Shown here one piece after another: positions 17,720-27,200 of a DNA stretch of 64,000 bases. The notes beneath the pieces were generated by a model that saw only the letters and a list, made by a program, of their open reading frames with translations, was not told the DNA's origin and searched no databases. Numbering within the stretch: the stretch's first letter is position 1; every line of letters begins with the position of its first letter. The position numbers were made by a program, and so were the translations under genes. The DNA comes from MPNP01 sp965116235 (GTDB taxonomy: Bacteria > Pseudomonadota > Alphaproteobacteria > Rhodobacterales > Rhodobacteraceae). Location of the stretch: NCBI GenBank assembly GCA_965116235.1, contig OZ220496.1:1798001-1862000 (forward strand), given 5' to 3'.

Positions 17720-18321
17720 GCGCAACAACCTGTGGCCAGAATTTGCTGAACATAGCGAGCAATAGGATCAATCTCGAGATTGACAGTGTCTCCCGGGTGA
17801 ATGGTGTTGAATGAAGTGACTTCTAGAGTATGCGGAATGAGATTTACGGTGAAGTGGCCCTTTGTGACCTCATTGACGGTAAGGGACACACCATTTATGG
17901 CCACCGAACCCTTGGTTGCAATGAACGGCTGCAAGTCATCTGGGGTGCTGAACGTGAACATTCTGCTGTCGCCTGCTGGCTCAGTTCTGACAACCTGGGC
18001 GGTGTCGTCAATATGCCCAAGCACGATATGCCCACCAAGTTCATCACCCACTCTGAGCGGTCGTTCAAGATTAATTGAGTCGCCAGCGTTCCAATCTCCG
18101 ACATTGGTCTTGTCGATGGTTTCCCGTGAGGCCTGAACCTCAAACCATGGAGAGGGTGTGCAGTCGGTTCGAATGACTGTCAGGCATATTCCGTTGCAGG
18201 AAATCGAATCCCCAACCGATATTGAACGACCAATTTCGTGCTGGCAGATCCGAAGAGTCAATTCGGAACGGGAATCGATTGCGGCCAATGATCCCAGGTG
18301 TGTGACTATTCCCGTAAACAT
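17716..18321 (-). CDS. ribE: Riboflavin synthase, alpha chain
   Basis: 201 residues with two similar lumazine-binding domains. The first begins M-F-T-G-I-V and includes I-S-C-N-G-I-C-L-T-V; the second has V-A-I-N-G-V-S-L-T-V. The enzyme disproportionates two lumazines to riboflavin. The gene overlaps ribB by four bases (ATGA). The gap to ribD is about 100 bases. Confidence 0.93.
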   Translation of the reverse strand: MFTGIVTHLGSLAAIDSRSELTLRICQHEIGRSISVGDSISCNGICLTVIRTDCTPSPWFEVQASRETIDKTNVGDWNAGDSINLERPLRVGDELGGHIVLGHIDDTAQVVRTEPAGDSRMFTFSTPDDLQPFIATKGSVAINGVSLTVNEVTKGHFTVNLIPHTLEVTSFNTIHPGDTVNLEIDPIARYVQQILATGCCA

Positions 18322-18424
18322 GCTTGGCTAACCACAGTGGAAGAAACGTGCGACTTTATCAGACTACCGATACCTGACATAGCAAATAATGATGTGAAAC
18401 GTACGGGGTAAGGGGTGAGGGCAA

Positions 18425-19525
18425 TTACTTTTTCGACCAGTAGCACATGACATTGTCATCCAGTTTGTGCACCTTTGTGAGGGTCAACTCTGCTGCGTCA
18501 TCAACGCGACTGATGCCAAGAGGCGCTATGGCTGATATTGAACCCGAACCAAAGATCTTGCCGGCCATGAAACTGACATAACGATCAACCAGATCCCTCT
18601 TGATTAAAGTGGCTGCAACCGTCGGGCCGCCTTCGCAAAGAACGGAGGTGATGCCTAGCTTGGCCAGTTGACCAAGGGCGTATTGCACATCAATTTGGCC
18701 TCTATCATCTTGGGGACATGCAATCAACTTGGCACCCTTGTTCTTCCATTCATGTTGATGACCTTTGTCTGCATCCTCCAGATGACAAAACCAGGTTGGT
18801 ATAGAATCAAGAGTTTGATTGATTTTGGAGTTTCGGGAGGTGTTCAGACCTGAATCGAGTATGACTCTGACAGGGCCTTTTCGCCCTGGTAAAATCCTTT
18901 GGTTTAATGTTGGGTCATCCATTTCGACCGTACCACGGCCGACCATGATGGCATCACTTTGTGCCCTGAGCAGGTGAGCTCTTTGACGGGACCATTCGCT
19001 GGTAATCCATTTACTATTGCCTGTATGGGTGGCGACCATGCCATCCATGGTTGTTGCCAGTTTGAGTGTGACTTGCGGTCGACCTTGGGCAAGGGTCAGA
19101 AAAAATCCTTCATGATGCTGATTTGCCTCTTTTTGCAAGCAACCAGCGTGAACTTCAATCCCATTGTCCTCAAGCACTGCATGTCCCTTGCCGGCAACAA
19201 GAGGGTTGGGGTCAGTCGTTGCGTAGACGACTCGCCTGATTCCAGCCGTGATCAAGGCTGAAGTGCAGGGTGGTGATTGACCATGATGTACGCATGGTTC
19301 CAGAGATACGTAAACTGTTGCCCCGGCTGTACTCTCGTTCGCGCTCTCGAGAGCCACGACTTCTGCATGGGGCCGACCACCGGATTGAGTCGTACCTCGC
19401 CCGATGATCCTGTCATCTTTGACGAGTACACAACCGACTGAAGGATTGGGCCACGTTGTTCCCTGTCCCCTTTTTCCAAGACGCAGGGCTTGGCTCATGT
19501 GGTAGATGTCTTTGGCGGCAGACAT
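18425..19525 (-). CDS. ribD: Bifunctional pyrimidine deaminase/reductase RibD
   Basis: 366 residues. The deaminase domain has H-A-E-V (His 53, Glu 55) and the zinc cysteines in S-L-E-P-C and P-P-C-T-S-A (78 and 87). From about residue 150 the reductase domain shows T-M-D-G-M-V-A, S-D-A-I-M-V-G-R-G-T and C-E-G-G-P-T. It performs steps two and three of riboflavin synthesis. In many alphaproteobacteria nrdR lies just upstream; here nrdR is 4.2 kb away, beyond an inserted porin/IS island. Confidence 0.93.
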   Translation of the reverse strand: MSAAKDIYHMSQALRLGKRGQGTTWPNPSVGCVLVKDDRIIGRGTTQSGGRPHAEVVALESANESTAGATVYVSLEPCVHHGQSPPCTSALITAGIRRVVYATTDPNPLVAGKGHAVLEDNGIEVHAGCLQKEANQHHEGFFLTLAQGRPQVTLKLATTMDGMVATHTGNSKWITSEWSRQRAHLLRAQSDAIMVGRGTVEMDDPTLNQRILPGRKGPVRVILDSGLNTSRNSKINQTLDSIPTWFCHLEDADKGHQHEWKNKGAKLIACPQDDRGQIDVQYALGQLAKLGITSVLCEGGPTVAATLIKRDLVDRYVSFMAGKIFGSGSISAIAPLGISRVDDAAELTLTKVHKLDDNVMCYWSKK

Positions 19526-20066
19526 GAAACAAATGGTTCCAATCTTTGGTAAAGTTTATCTGATTGCGATTGCTACCGTTGCAGTGATGGGGACAATATG
19601 GATCAGGAGCCGATGTAATCCAAGCCGGACCAATCATTGCTTCGACCCCTGTCCGTAGCTTCGAAATGTTCTGGGATTGTCTCTCCTGTCTTAAACGTCA
19701 GATCTTTGTCACCACAACACTTTTTTGCTGGATTGTATCGTCCCTCCGCAGTATTTCATTGATAGCATGACTCAGTGACTACCTGTTATGTCTGAGGATT
19801 ACAGCATTAACTCTGAATCAAGAATGCCAAGCCGATGCATCTGACTGATGCACGGATTGTGCCCGATCCTTCTCGGTGCGAACGAAAATCGTTCTGGAAC
19901 ATTCGTGAGTATCGTTACGGAAGTGAACTTTTGCCATTTACCCGCGTGTCTTGCATCTCAAGGGCCTGTCCAGCATGAAACTGGACCGCGACATCAAGGT
20001 TAACTCATTCACATAAAGCCTTGGAATCGTTCAAAACCTGACTTTCAAGTCAAAGATATAAGTCCC
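19526..20066 (+). mobile_element. IS1595-like transposase remnant, left copy
   Basis: From about 19790 to 20045 a plus-strand frame, broken by stops, reads A-R-S-F-S-V-R-T, L-E-H-S, T-F-A-I-Y-P, L-K-G-L-S-S-M-K-L-D-R-D-I. This is the zinc-ribbon N-terminal region of ISXO2/IS1595-type transposases. The catalytic part is missing. The piece ends in a degenerate terminal repeat closing ATATAAGTCCC at 20066. A diverged inverted copy lies at 21823-22345. The part from 19526 to 19790 shows nothing I can name. Confidence 0.6.
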
Positions 20067-20082
20067 TCAGTTTAAAGGCTAC

Positions 20083-20100
20083 TGTCGCAAAAATGCGACA
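20083..20100. promoter_or_regulatory. 18-bp palindrome upstream of porin 2
   Basis: TGTCGCA-AAAA-TGCGACA, identical to the sites at 13644 and 34519, 111 bases before the porin 2 start. Confidence 0.75.
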
Positions 20101-20210
20101 CTTTTTCAGAAAATGAAGCAACCATGACAAAAATGATTGAAACCGACAGGAGGCAGTTGTAGTTCTCCCACTCAACTGAAAACTTGAACATGCAAACAGG
20201 AGTACAAGTC

Positions 20211-21664
20211 ATGCAAAAGTTAATTGTCATGTCCATGGTGCTGGCGCTCGCGGGAGCGTATGCCCATGCCGACAACCATGATGGGGGGGGGTAGCCGCCT
20301 CTATGGATGACAGCGCGGCCGCTGTCGATGAAGCTGCCATGGATCCGTCCATGGCCGATGCGACGATGGATGTCGCGATGATGGAGGATGTGCCCGAGAT
20401 GGCCGATGAGGCACCCGCGGCTCCATCGGTGGCGTTGTCGGGTTCCGCCAAGATGGGTGTCAAGCGTGTGGACAACAACATGGCCACCGACCCAGATGCC
20501 GATAATCTCAAGACAGTCGTCGAGTATGAGGTGGTCTTCTCTTCGTCGGGCGTGACCGATGGGGGTCTGATGTTTGGAGCGTCCATCTCGATTGACGAAG
20601 AGGGCAAGGGAGCGGGTACTGCGAATGGTGTCAACCAGGCCAGTGCGTACATTGGTGCTTCAAATGGATCTTGGAAGCTGACGTTTGGCGACAATGATCC
20701 GGGCATTGACCTTGTCGGAAATATCGGTTTGGCCGATGCCGACGCGATTTCAGGTGGTTCCACGTGGATGATTACGCCTATAACATATGAACTCTTAGCT
20801 GCTACGGTCACAGCAAGTTCTACCAATGTAATACGGCCGCTAAAGCTTCCGGGAATGAGCGGCGAGCTAGACGTCATGAACAGCGCTGCCGCGAGGGAAG
20901 CAGCCGTTGGATTCTTGACTGACCAAAAAGCACACATTGGAATTGAGGGTGAGACAGGAAGTCAAACCGATATAAGCAGTGTTTTTGCGACCGGTGTTTT
21001 TGTTGACAGCGCCGGCGTTGAAACAGCAGCGGTCAGTGGTGGAATGCCTGTTTCGACCCTTACTGGAACATTGCCTGGACGAACCGATGCCCGCTTGGAC
21101 GGTAAGTTTGGTTCGTTTACCTTCGCCCTGACAGCTGGCGAGAGTGGCGAAAACGCATGGTCGCTTGGTACCAAGTTCGATGCTGGGGCCATCAGTGTTG
21201 GCTTAGGTATCGACAGCAACGATGTGCTGGCTGCCAATGTTACTGGGACATTTGCTGGCAATACCATCGGTGGAACCTATGTCCGACAATCCGGCGATGA
21301 TTACAATCGTTACGTGGTCGGTGGCACTACAGCCGCACCTACCGTTTATGCGCGGGCGGCATCAGCCAATGCTTGGAATGCAATGGGTGTCAAGTTTGCG
21401 CGAGATCTGAGCGAAGGTACGAACATCGTTCTGGCCTATTCCAAGAAGGACGACAAGCGCAAAGGCTATGACATACCTGAGGATTCAAACAAGATTGAGT
21501 TGGATTTCACGTATAATCTTGGTGGCGGCGCGAAATTCTATGCTGGTATCGAACGGCTGAGCGAGGATTCTGGTGTCCAAAGAACGGGTGGTGACTATGA
21601 TGACATGGTCAAGCAAACTACGAAAACCACCACGCTTGAGACTGGTATCACAATGAGTTTCTAA
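20211..21664 (+). CDS. Porin 2, switched off by a G9 tract (phase-variable)
   Basis: The signal peptide starts at ATG 20211 (AGGAG upstream) and is nearly identical to that of porin 1. Nine G at 20283-20291 and an in-frame TAG at 20292 interrupt it. The mature frame, 20303-21664, is one base out of phase. The barrel is related to porins 1 and 3 at both ends but is shorter and clearly different in the middle, and it lacks the Cys pair. It ends T-G-I-T-M-S-F with the usual terminal Phe. The locus lies between two inverted IS1595-like remnants and separates ribD from nrdR, so it looks like an insertion. Confidence 0.85.
20283..20291 (+). repeat. G9 tract in porin 2
   Basis: Nine G directly before TAG, same codon context as porins 1 and 3. 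One added or two lost G would open the porin frame. Confidence 0.9.
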
Positions 21665-21692
21665 TCAGGAACTCCTGAAGAATTTGCTTGAA

Positions 21693-21715
21693 GGGGAGCT
21701 CCGGCTCCCCTTTTT
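21693..21715 (+). terminator. Intrinsic terminator of porin 2
   Basis: Stem GGGGAGC, loop TCCG, stem GCTCCCC, then TTTTT. It lies 28 bases after the stop. Confidence 0.9.
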
Positions 21716-21822
21716 GCATGCATTGGAGCAAACAATTCGTTGAGTAATACCGGTTTAGACTTCCTGTTTCCGGGGGAGACTTGGTTCACTTATATTTGGA
21801 ACTGCCCCCCCCAATTGTTTTT

Positions 21823-22345
21823 GAGTTTATATCTTTGAAAGGGGCTTATGAAGATAACTTGACACTGTGATTTTACTCAGTGAGAGTGTTCTTAAAGCGA
21901 GGTGTTGCGGGAGCAACTTCAGAAACTTTGGCTCGTGCCTTGCTTTGCCATGAGAATCTGTCCCGAACGGAAGGTCGGGTTCATCTCATCGTCCGTACAA
22001 GGTCTGGCTGAAGAAGATTGTGACTAGCCGGGGACCAGCGACCGTGGTATTGAAAATGACTTTGTCAAGTTACCTTTATAAGTCCCCTTTGAAAAGTTAA
22101 GTTTTGAATGGTTCCGAAGCTTTATGTGAATGAATTAACCCTGATGTCATGGTCCAGTTTCATGCTGGACAAGCCCTTGAGATGTAAGACATAGAGGTAA
22201 ATGGCAGAAGTCTACCTCCACAACGACACTCTCGAATGTTCCAGCATGGTATTCTTCCGTACCGAGAAGGACAGCGTACAATCCCTGCATCGGTCATACA
22301 TCAGCTTGGCCTTCTTGATTTCAAGTTAACCTTATGCTTGGGTGA
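21823..22345 (-). mobile_element. IS1595-like transposase remnant, right copy, split by a MITE
   Basis: Read on the minus strand, 22340-22105 gives Y-D-R-C-R-D-C, L-S-F-S-V-R-K, M-L-E-H-S and related pieces like the left copy, with stops and shifts. The parent terminal repeat (TTTATATCTTTGA) is at 21823-21840 and has been split by MITE copy 2 at 21841-22086. The two remnants point towards each other with the porin 2 locus between them. Confidence 0.6.
21833..22094. mobile_element. MITE copy 2 with 8-bp target duplication
   Basis: The element is 21841-22086 (246 bp) and is related along its whole length to the copy at 8023. The ends are inverted repeats starting GGGGCTTATGAAG and, read inwards on the right, GGGACTTATAAAG. 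CTTTGAAA flanks both sides (21833-21840, 22087-22094). It inserted into the terminal repeat of the IS1595-like remnant, so it is the younger insertion. Confidence 0.85.
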
Positions 22346-22426
22346 CAATCCAACTCAGATGAACAGCCTAACATAAGGTAATACAGAAACACAGTCATGA
22401 CTCCAGCCATGATGCTTAAAGTTACT

Positions 22427-22516
22427 TGGTAGTGTCTCAGTCTGAATTACAGAGCCTTGTGAATCGCAACCAAGTAGATACTATAAACGATTTGCATTCA
22501 AACTGAGACACTGCCA
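22427..22516. repeat. 90-bp unit with 21-bp inverted ends
   Basis: TGGTAGTGTCTCAGTCTGAA at 22427 is mirrored by the inverted copy ending CTGAGACACTGCCA at 22516, with about three mismatches over 21 bp. It could be a tiny MITE. The flanks GTTACT and GTTATT resemble an imperfect duplication. No coding content. Confidence 0.55.
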
Positions 22517-22590
22517 GTTATTTTCTGGACTGGAAAAACTCCACGATTATGCTGTCCTTATAAGATGAGTAAGGACAAAGGACTTTCCTC

Positions 22591-22863
22591 ATGGGGCTAA
22601 ACATTGAAGCCGAAGAAGCCAACCGATTGGCCAAGGAGTTGTCCCGTGTGACCGGCGAAACCATGACTGAAGCAGTCACTCGGGCCATTCGTGAGCGTCT
22701 GGAACGACTCCAGAAGGCAAAAGGGTTGCAAAGCGATTACGTTGAGAACGTAAAAAACTTTGTGAGCGAGCGGGCTCCTCACTATGACCGCCGTCCTATT
22801 ACCAAGAAGGAATGGGACGAAGCCTGCGGTGATACGCCAGAAGAGCTGGGCTTTCCTGAATGA
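22591..22863 (+). CDS. vapB: VapB-type antitoxin (PSK transcription-factor family)
   Basis: 90 residues. The N-terminus shows the short DNA-binding fold of the Rv0623/PSK family: M-G-L-N-I, then A-N-R-L-A-K-E-L, T-G-E-T-M-T-E-A-V and A-I-R-E-R-L-E-R. The C-terminal tail would bind and block the toxin. Its stop overlaps the vapC start (TGAATGA). Since vapC is broken, this antitoxin is now an orphan. Confidence 0.85.
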   Translation: MGLNIEAEEANRLAKELSRVTGETMTEAVTRAIRERLERLQKAKGLQSDYVENVKNFVSERAPHYDRRPITKKEWDEACGDTPEELGFPE

Positions 22864-23269
22864 TAGTTGTTGATAGTTCAGCTATCATCGCCATTCCTTT
22901 TGACGAGCCAGAGAGTCTTTCCTGCTCTGAGGCGCTTGGGGCAGGCCACCCCCGCTTGCTTTCAGCCGTCAACTATGTTGAAACGGGAACAGTTCTTGCA
23001 GGTCGTTTCAGGCAAAATAGTCGACAGGGCGCCGGTAACGATTTGGACAATTTCCGGACAACCTCTCTGATTGACATTATTCCACTCGACATCCCCTTGG
23101 CGCAAACCGCATTACAGGCGTATCTGATTTAAGGGAAAGGTTTTGGTATACGGGGTGGATTAAATTTTGGTGATTGCTTCGCCTATGCGCTTGCGAAGCA
23201 ATACAGAGCGCACCATCGCTCTACGTCGGCAATGACTTTTCGTTGACAGATATTCAATCAGCGAGATAA
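22860..23269 (+). pseudogene. vapC: VapC PIN-domain toxin, broken
   Basis: The start M-I-V-V-D-S-S-A-I-I-A-I is the normal PIN N-terminus with the first catalytic Asp. The frame stops at TAA 23130-23132. Beyond it the same frame continues G-K-G-F-G-I-R-G-G-L-N-F-G-D-C-F-A-Y-A-L-A-K, the conserved C-terminal PIN motif. A further single-base shift near 23207 is needed to read P-S-L-Y-V-G-N-D-F-S-L-T-D-I to TAA 23267-23269. So a nonsense and a frameshift mutation have inactivated a ribonuclease toxin. Confidence 0.8.
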
Positions 23270-23731
23270 TGGGTGTGTGTGGGGGATAGAAGGATGTGAG
23301 CGGCTGTCGGTCAATGATCGGTTTTACAAAAAACATCTCAAAAATTCCCTGCAAGGCCATAGAGGCGGGGAGGGGCGTGTGTTACCCCCCCCCAATCGCT
23401 GACACCAATAGGATTGAACAGGAACCAACCGTATTCAGCTTAAGAACGCTTTGATATGGCGGCCGATCGGCACGTGCATTGGTAGACAGTATTGAAACTG
23501 GTGCGTCTTGGACGGCACAAATTAGGTGCGTTTTATACCGCACCTATCCAAACCGCCGAAGCGATAGATCTGTTAGGCCCGGGGTACTTGCTTCGGTGTC
23601 CCCCAAATCTGGTTTCGTAGAGAAGACTGCCTGATGAAAGTAGCCTAATCAAGGCGCGATGACAGCGATGGGCGTTCAGCCATAACAGATGGTCGATTAC
23701 TCTGTTTGCTCTCATGTACCCGACAATCGCC
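23270..23731. other. Gap upstream of nrdR
   Basis: About 460 bases without a supported gene. It contains a C9 run at 23385-23393. On the minus strand, 18 bases past that run, comes CCGCCTCTATGG, which also follows the G9 tracts of porins 2 and 3. That may be coincidence or a porin scrap. Confidence 0.35.
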
Positions 23732-24202
23732 TTAGATTGAATCGGAGGTTCTTGGGGGACGCAGCTGGGCTATGAAAGACTCGAAGTCATCGGCGTTCTG
23801 AAAGTCTTTGTAGACGCTTGAAAAGCGGATGTATGCAACTTTGTCCAAACCCACAAGTGCAGCCATTATGTATTCTCCAATGACGCTTGAACTGATTTCC
23901 TTTTCACCTCTCTTATGAAGCTGGTTGACAACCTTGGATACGAGTTGTTCAATCTGGTCCAGATCAACCGGACGCTTGCTCATGGCCACCATGACCGATT
24001 GACGTAGCTTGTCACGGCTGAACTCTTCAAACTCGCCGGAGGATTTGCGTACAAACTGAATTTGCAGTTGAATGCGCTCGAAGGTGGTAAATCGCTCGTT
24101 GCAATTGGTGCAAAGGCGCCTTCGCTTGATTGCGGTGCGATTCTCGACTGGACGCGAGTCCGTCACCTGCGTGTCTATGCCGTTGCAAAAGGGACATCTC
24201 AT
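23732..24202 (-). CDS. nrdR: Transcriptional repressor NrdR
   Basis: 156 residues. The N-terminal zinc ribbon has C-P-F-C (3, 6) and C-T-N-C (31, 34). The ATP-cone domain follows from about residue 45 (V-R-K-S-S-G-E-F-E-E-F-S-R-D-K-L). NrdR senses ATP/dATP and represses ribonucleotide reductase genes. It normally leads the ribD-nusB operon but is separated from ribD here by the 4.2-kb island. Confidence 0.95.
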   Translation of the reverse strand: MRCPFCNGIDTQVTDSRPVENRTAIKRRRLCTNCNERFTTFERIQLQIQFVRKSSGEFEEFSRDKLRQSVMVAMSKRPVDLDQIEQLVSKVVNQLHKRGEKEISSSVIGEYIMAALVGLDKVAYIRFSSVYKDFQNADDFESFIAQLRPPRTSDSI

Positions 24203-24251
24203 TGTTCGACCTTAACGTTGTTGAAGTCTGCAACGAGTTCTATATCAGCGA

Positions 24252-27200
24252 TCAGTCCTCAATAAAAGGTCTCAACCTCTTGCTTCGGCTCGGGTGTTTG
24301 AGTTTTCGCAAGGCCTTGGCCTCGATCTGACGAATCCGTTCTCGCGTAACCTGAAATTCGTGCCCAACCTCTTCAAGCGTATGGTCGGTCGGCTCACCGA
24401 TGCCAAAACGCATCCGCAACACCTTTTCCTCCCGTTCCGTCAAGCCGGCAAGAACCCGACTTGTCATTTCCTTGAGGTTGTTCTGAATTGCGCTGTCAAG
24501 GGGAAGAATGGCCTGGCGGTCCTCAATGAAGTCGCCGAGTTGGCTATCGTCCTCATTGCCAATTGGTGTCTCCAGACTGATAGGCTCGCGGGCAATTTTC
24601 AGTACCTTGCTGACCTTGTGCAGGGGCAACTGCAATTTCTCAGCCAGCTCTTCCGGCGTCGCTTCACGCTTGAGTTCATGATGAAGCTGTCGGCTAGTTC
24701 GTCGCAGCTTGTTGATGGTTTCAATCATGTGAACCGGAATCCGAATGGTCTTGGCCTGATCGGCAATGGACCGGGTAATGGCCTGACGAACCCACCACGT
24801 TGCATAGGTCGAAAACTTGTATCCACGACGATACTCAAACTTGTCGACCGCCTTCATCAGCCCGATGTTGCCTTCCTGAATCAGGTCCAGCAACTGCAAC
24901 CCTCGGTTGGTGTATTTCTTCGAGATCGAAATCACCAGCCGCAGATTGGACTCAACCATTTCCTTTTTCGCCAGCTGAGCCTCATTCTCCCCCTTGTTGA
25001 CCCGCCCCATCAGGGCCAGAAATTCCATGTCGTAGTCAAGCGATGCATGGGCAGCGATCTTGCCGCTCGGCAAGATGTACTCCTGCGGTCTGGGGAGGCC
25101 GTCCCCCATTTTCAAGCCGACAGCCTTGGTGATGTTGATCAGCTCATTTTGCAGGGCACGGACATCATCCGAATAGCGAGCGACAAACTCTTTCCAGCCG
25201 CGACTGGTCTTATTCTTCAGGGTATCGATCCAGCCGGAGTTCAGTTCATTGCTTTGCCAGCTATCGATAAATTCGCGCCGATCAATGCGCGCTCGATTGG
25301 CCAGGCGGATGACCTCTTTTTGCAACTTCAAGCGCCGGTTGTTGATTCCGGCCAACTGATCGACAAGAGCCTCAATCCGTTTTTGATTCAGGCAAATGGA
25401 ACGGGTCAGCTCAATCAGGTCTTCAAGTTCTCTCTGGTATCTTCTTTCCTGCGAGAGGGTAAAACGCTGGATTTCACCAACTTCCTTCTGCATGCGTCGG
25501 GTCTTGATTTCCTCAAAGGATTTCAGCTTGTGATCAATGGCCTTGAGCTTGGCCAATACCGGACCTCTTATGATATCCTCCAGTTCAGCAACCGAATGAT
25601 TGGCCTTGCCTCCCGCGTCACCCTGAGAAGATGACGTTTCATCTGAGAGCTCGGCCAGAACGTCAAAACTGCCATTCTTGCCCTTTTGCTTCTTCTTGCC
25701 CTTGGCTTCGGCCGACGCGGACTTGAAGTTTTCAAAGGTGGATTGCACGTCAATCACATCGGCAATCTCTATTGCCGAGGACCGCAGCTTTTCCTGCCAT
25801 GAGGAAATTTCAAAAATTGTAAGAGGCAGTTCAAACAGCTGGTTGATCACCCGGGTTCTCTTGTCCGGGAACAGGCTTCCGTGAACGTTAAACCAGACTT
25901 CTGGAAATCGCTTGCGGAATTCATCGCGGGACATGCCAATCTCGGAAGAGTTCTGGACAATGCGTCCGCGCAGTGAATTGATCTCACTGATCAGGCTCAT
26001 CCGCTTGTTGAGTGCTTTCCAGCGTTTTCCTTTCTTTTCCGAGCAGGCTTGGCTCCAGTCGGAGTTGAGTGGAAGATTGAGAAGAAAGTTGCTGAACTCG
26101 GCTCCCTTCAGGTTGACGTCACGGGCGAAGGCGTCAAGAAGTTGGTGCAGTTCCTGAAACGCGCCCTTCAGCCGTTTGATTCGATCATGTATGTCATCCG
26201 TGAAGTTCAGTTTCAGGGGCAGTTCGGCGAGCATGGAAAACAGGACCGTTCGCCTTTGGTAGTAGAGATTCTGATCCGGATGGTCGTTCAGCCCTCTCAT
26301 GGTGCTGTTCTGCAAGAAATCCGCAGCTTGATGAAGACTCGTGATCTCGTCAAAAACTGTGACTATGTCCTTGAAGACCCTCAGGCAGTGCTCCCGAATC
26401 AGTCGTTCCTTCTTTTTGTGGTGAATCTTTTTGGCATTGCCGATGATGCCTTTCTGTACCAGTGCATCAAAAACCTGGCCATTGTCGACAATGGTTGAGT
26501 ATTTTTCATCGCCGCTCAGAACGACCCGCAGCTGATCGATCAACGGCTTCACGAGACCCGGGCAGGTCGCAAGAATGTAGTGAAACTCGTTGGTTGAAGC
26601 CAGTTCCAGTTTTGTTGGCAGGCCACCGTTCTTGGATATGATCTTGATGAAGTTGCGTGATTCGGTAAACGAGGAAATCGTCAGGTTTGAAATGGAATGC
26701 AGGGTCTGGCGAATATCACCGAAATTATCCTGGAATCGCTCGACGAAGCCCTTTGATTCGGAAATCCCTAGCGTACTTTCGGCGAACCTCAGCCAATTGC
26801 TGCTGGAGGCAGTGGAATAGAGCAGGTCTCTGAGGTGGTGGATATTAAGCTTTTCCTGACGGGACAGCGATAGGATATCCTTGTCGATTTTCTGGAAAAT
26901 TTTGTGTGATTCGCAAATCTTGTTGACCAGAGTTGATGTTTGCGGATCGTTCAGCCTGATATTGGTGCAGCGAGCGATCAAATCCTGATGCAGATCCCTG
27001 AGTTCAGCTTTCCTGGTCTTGGAAAACTCGCTTTCGGGATCCTGCATGGCTGCAACCCGCGCAAGGCTGAGATTCGAGAACCGCTTGAACTCGTCGGTCA
27101 GCTCCAGAATGATGCGCTTGACATGATCGGCAATAAAGTCTTCAAATTCAGGTTCCTGCGGTTTCTGCAGTTGCTGGTAGGTTGCGTCAAGATCAACGAC

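Noticed and set aside
23440..23730. Possible tRNA-like sequence before nrdR
   Set aside because: A tRNA-like phrase is present but no cloverleaf with acceptor and T-arm could be built.
24294..25634. 446-codon open frame antisense to rpoD
   Set aside because: Shadow of the strongly conserved sigma regions 2-4 on the other strand; no domain of its own.
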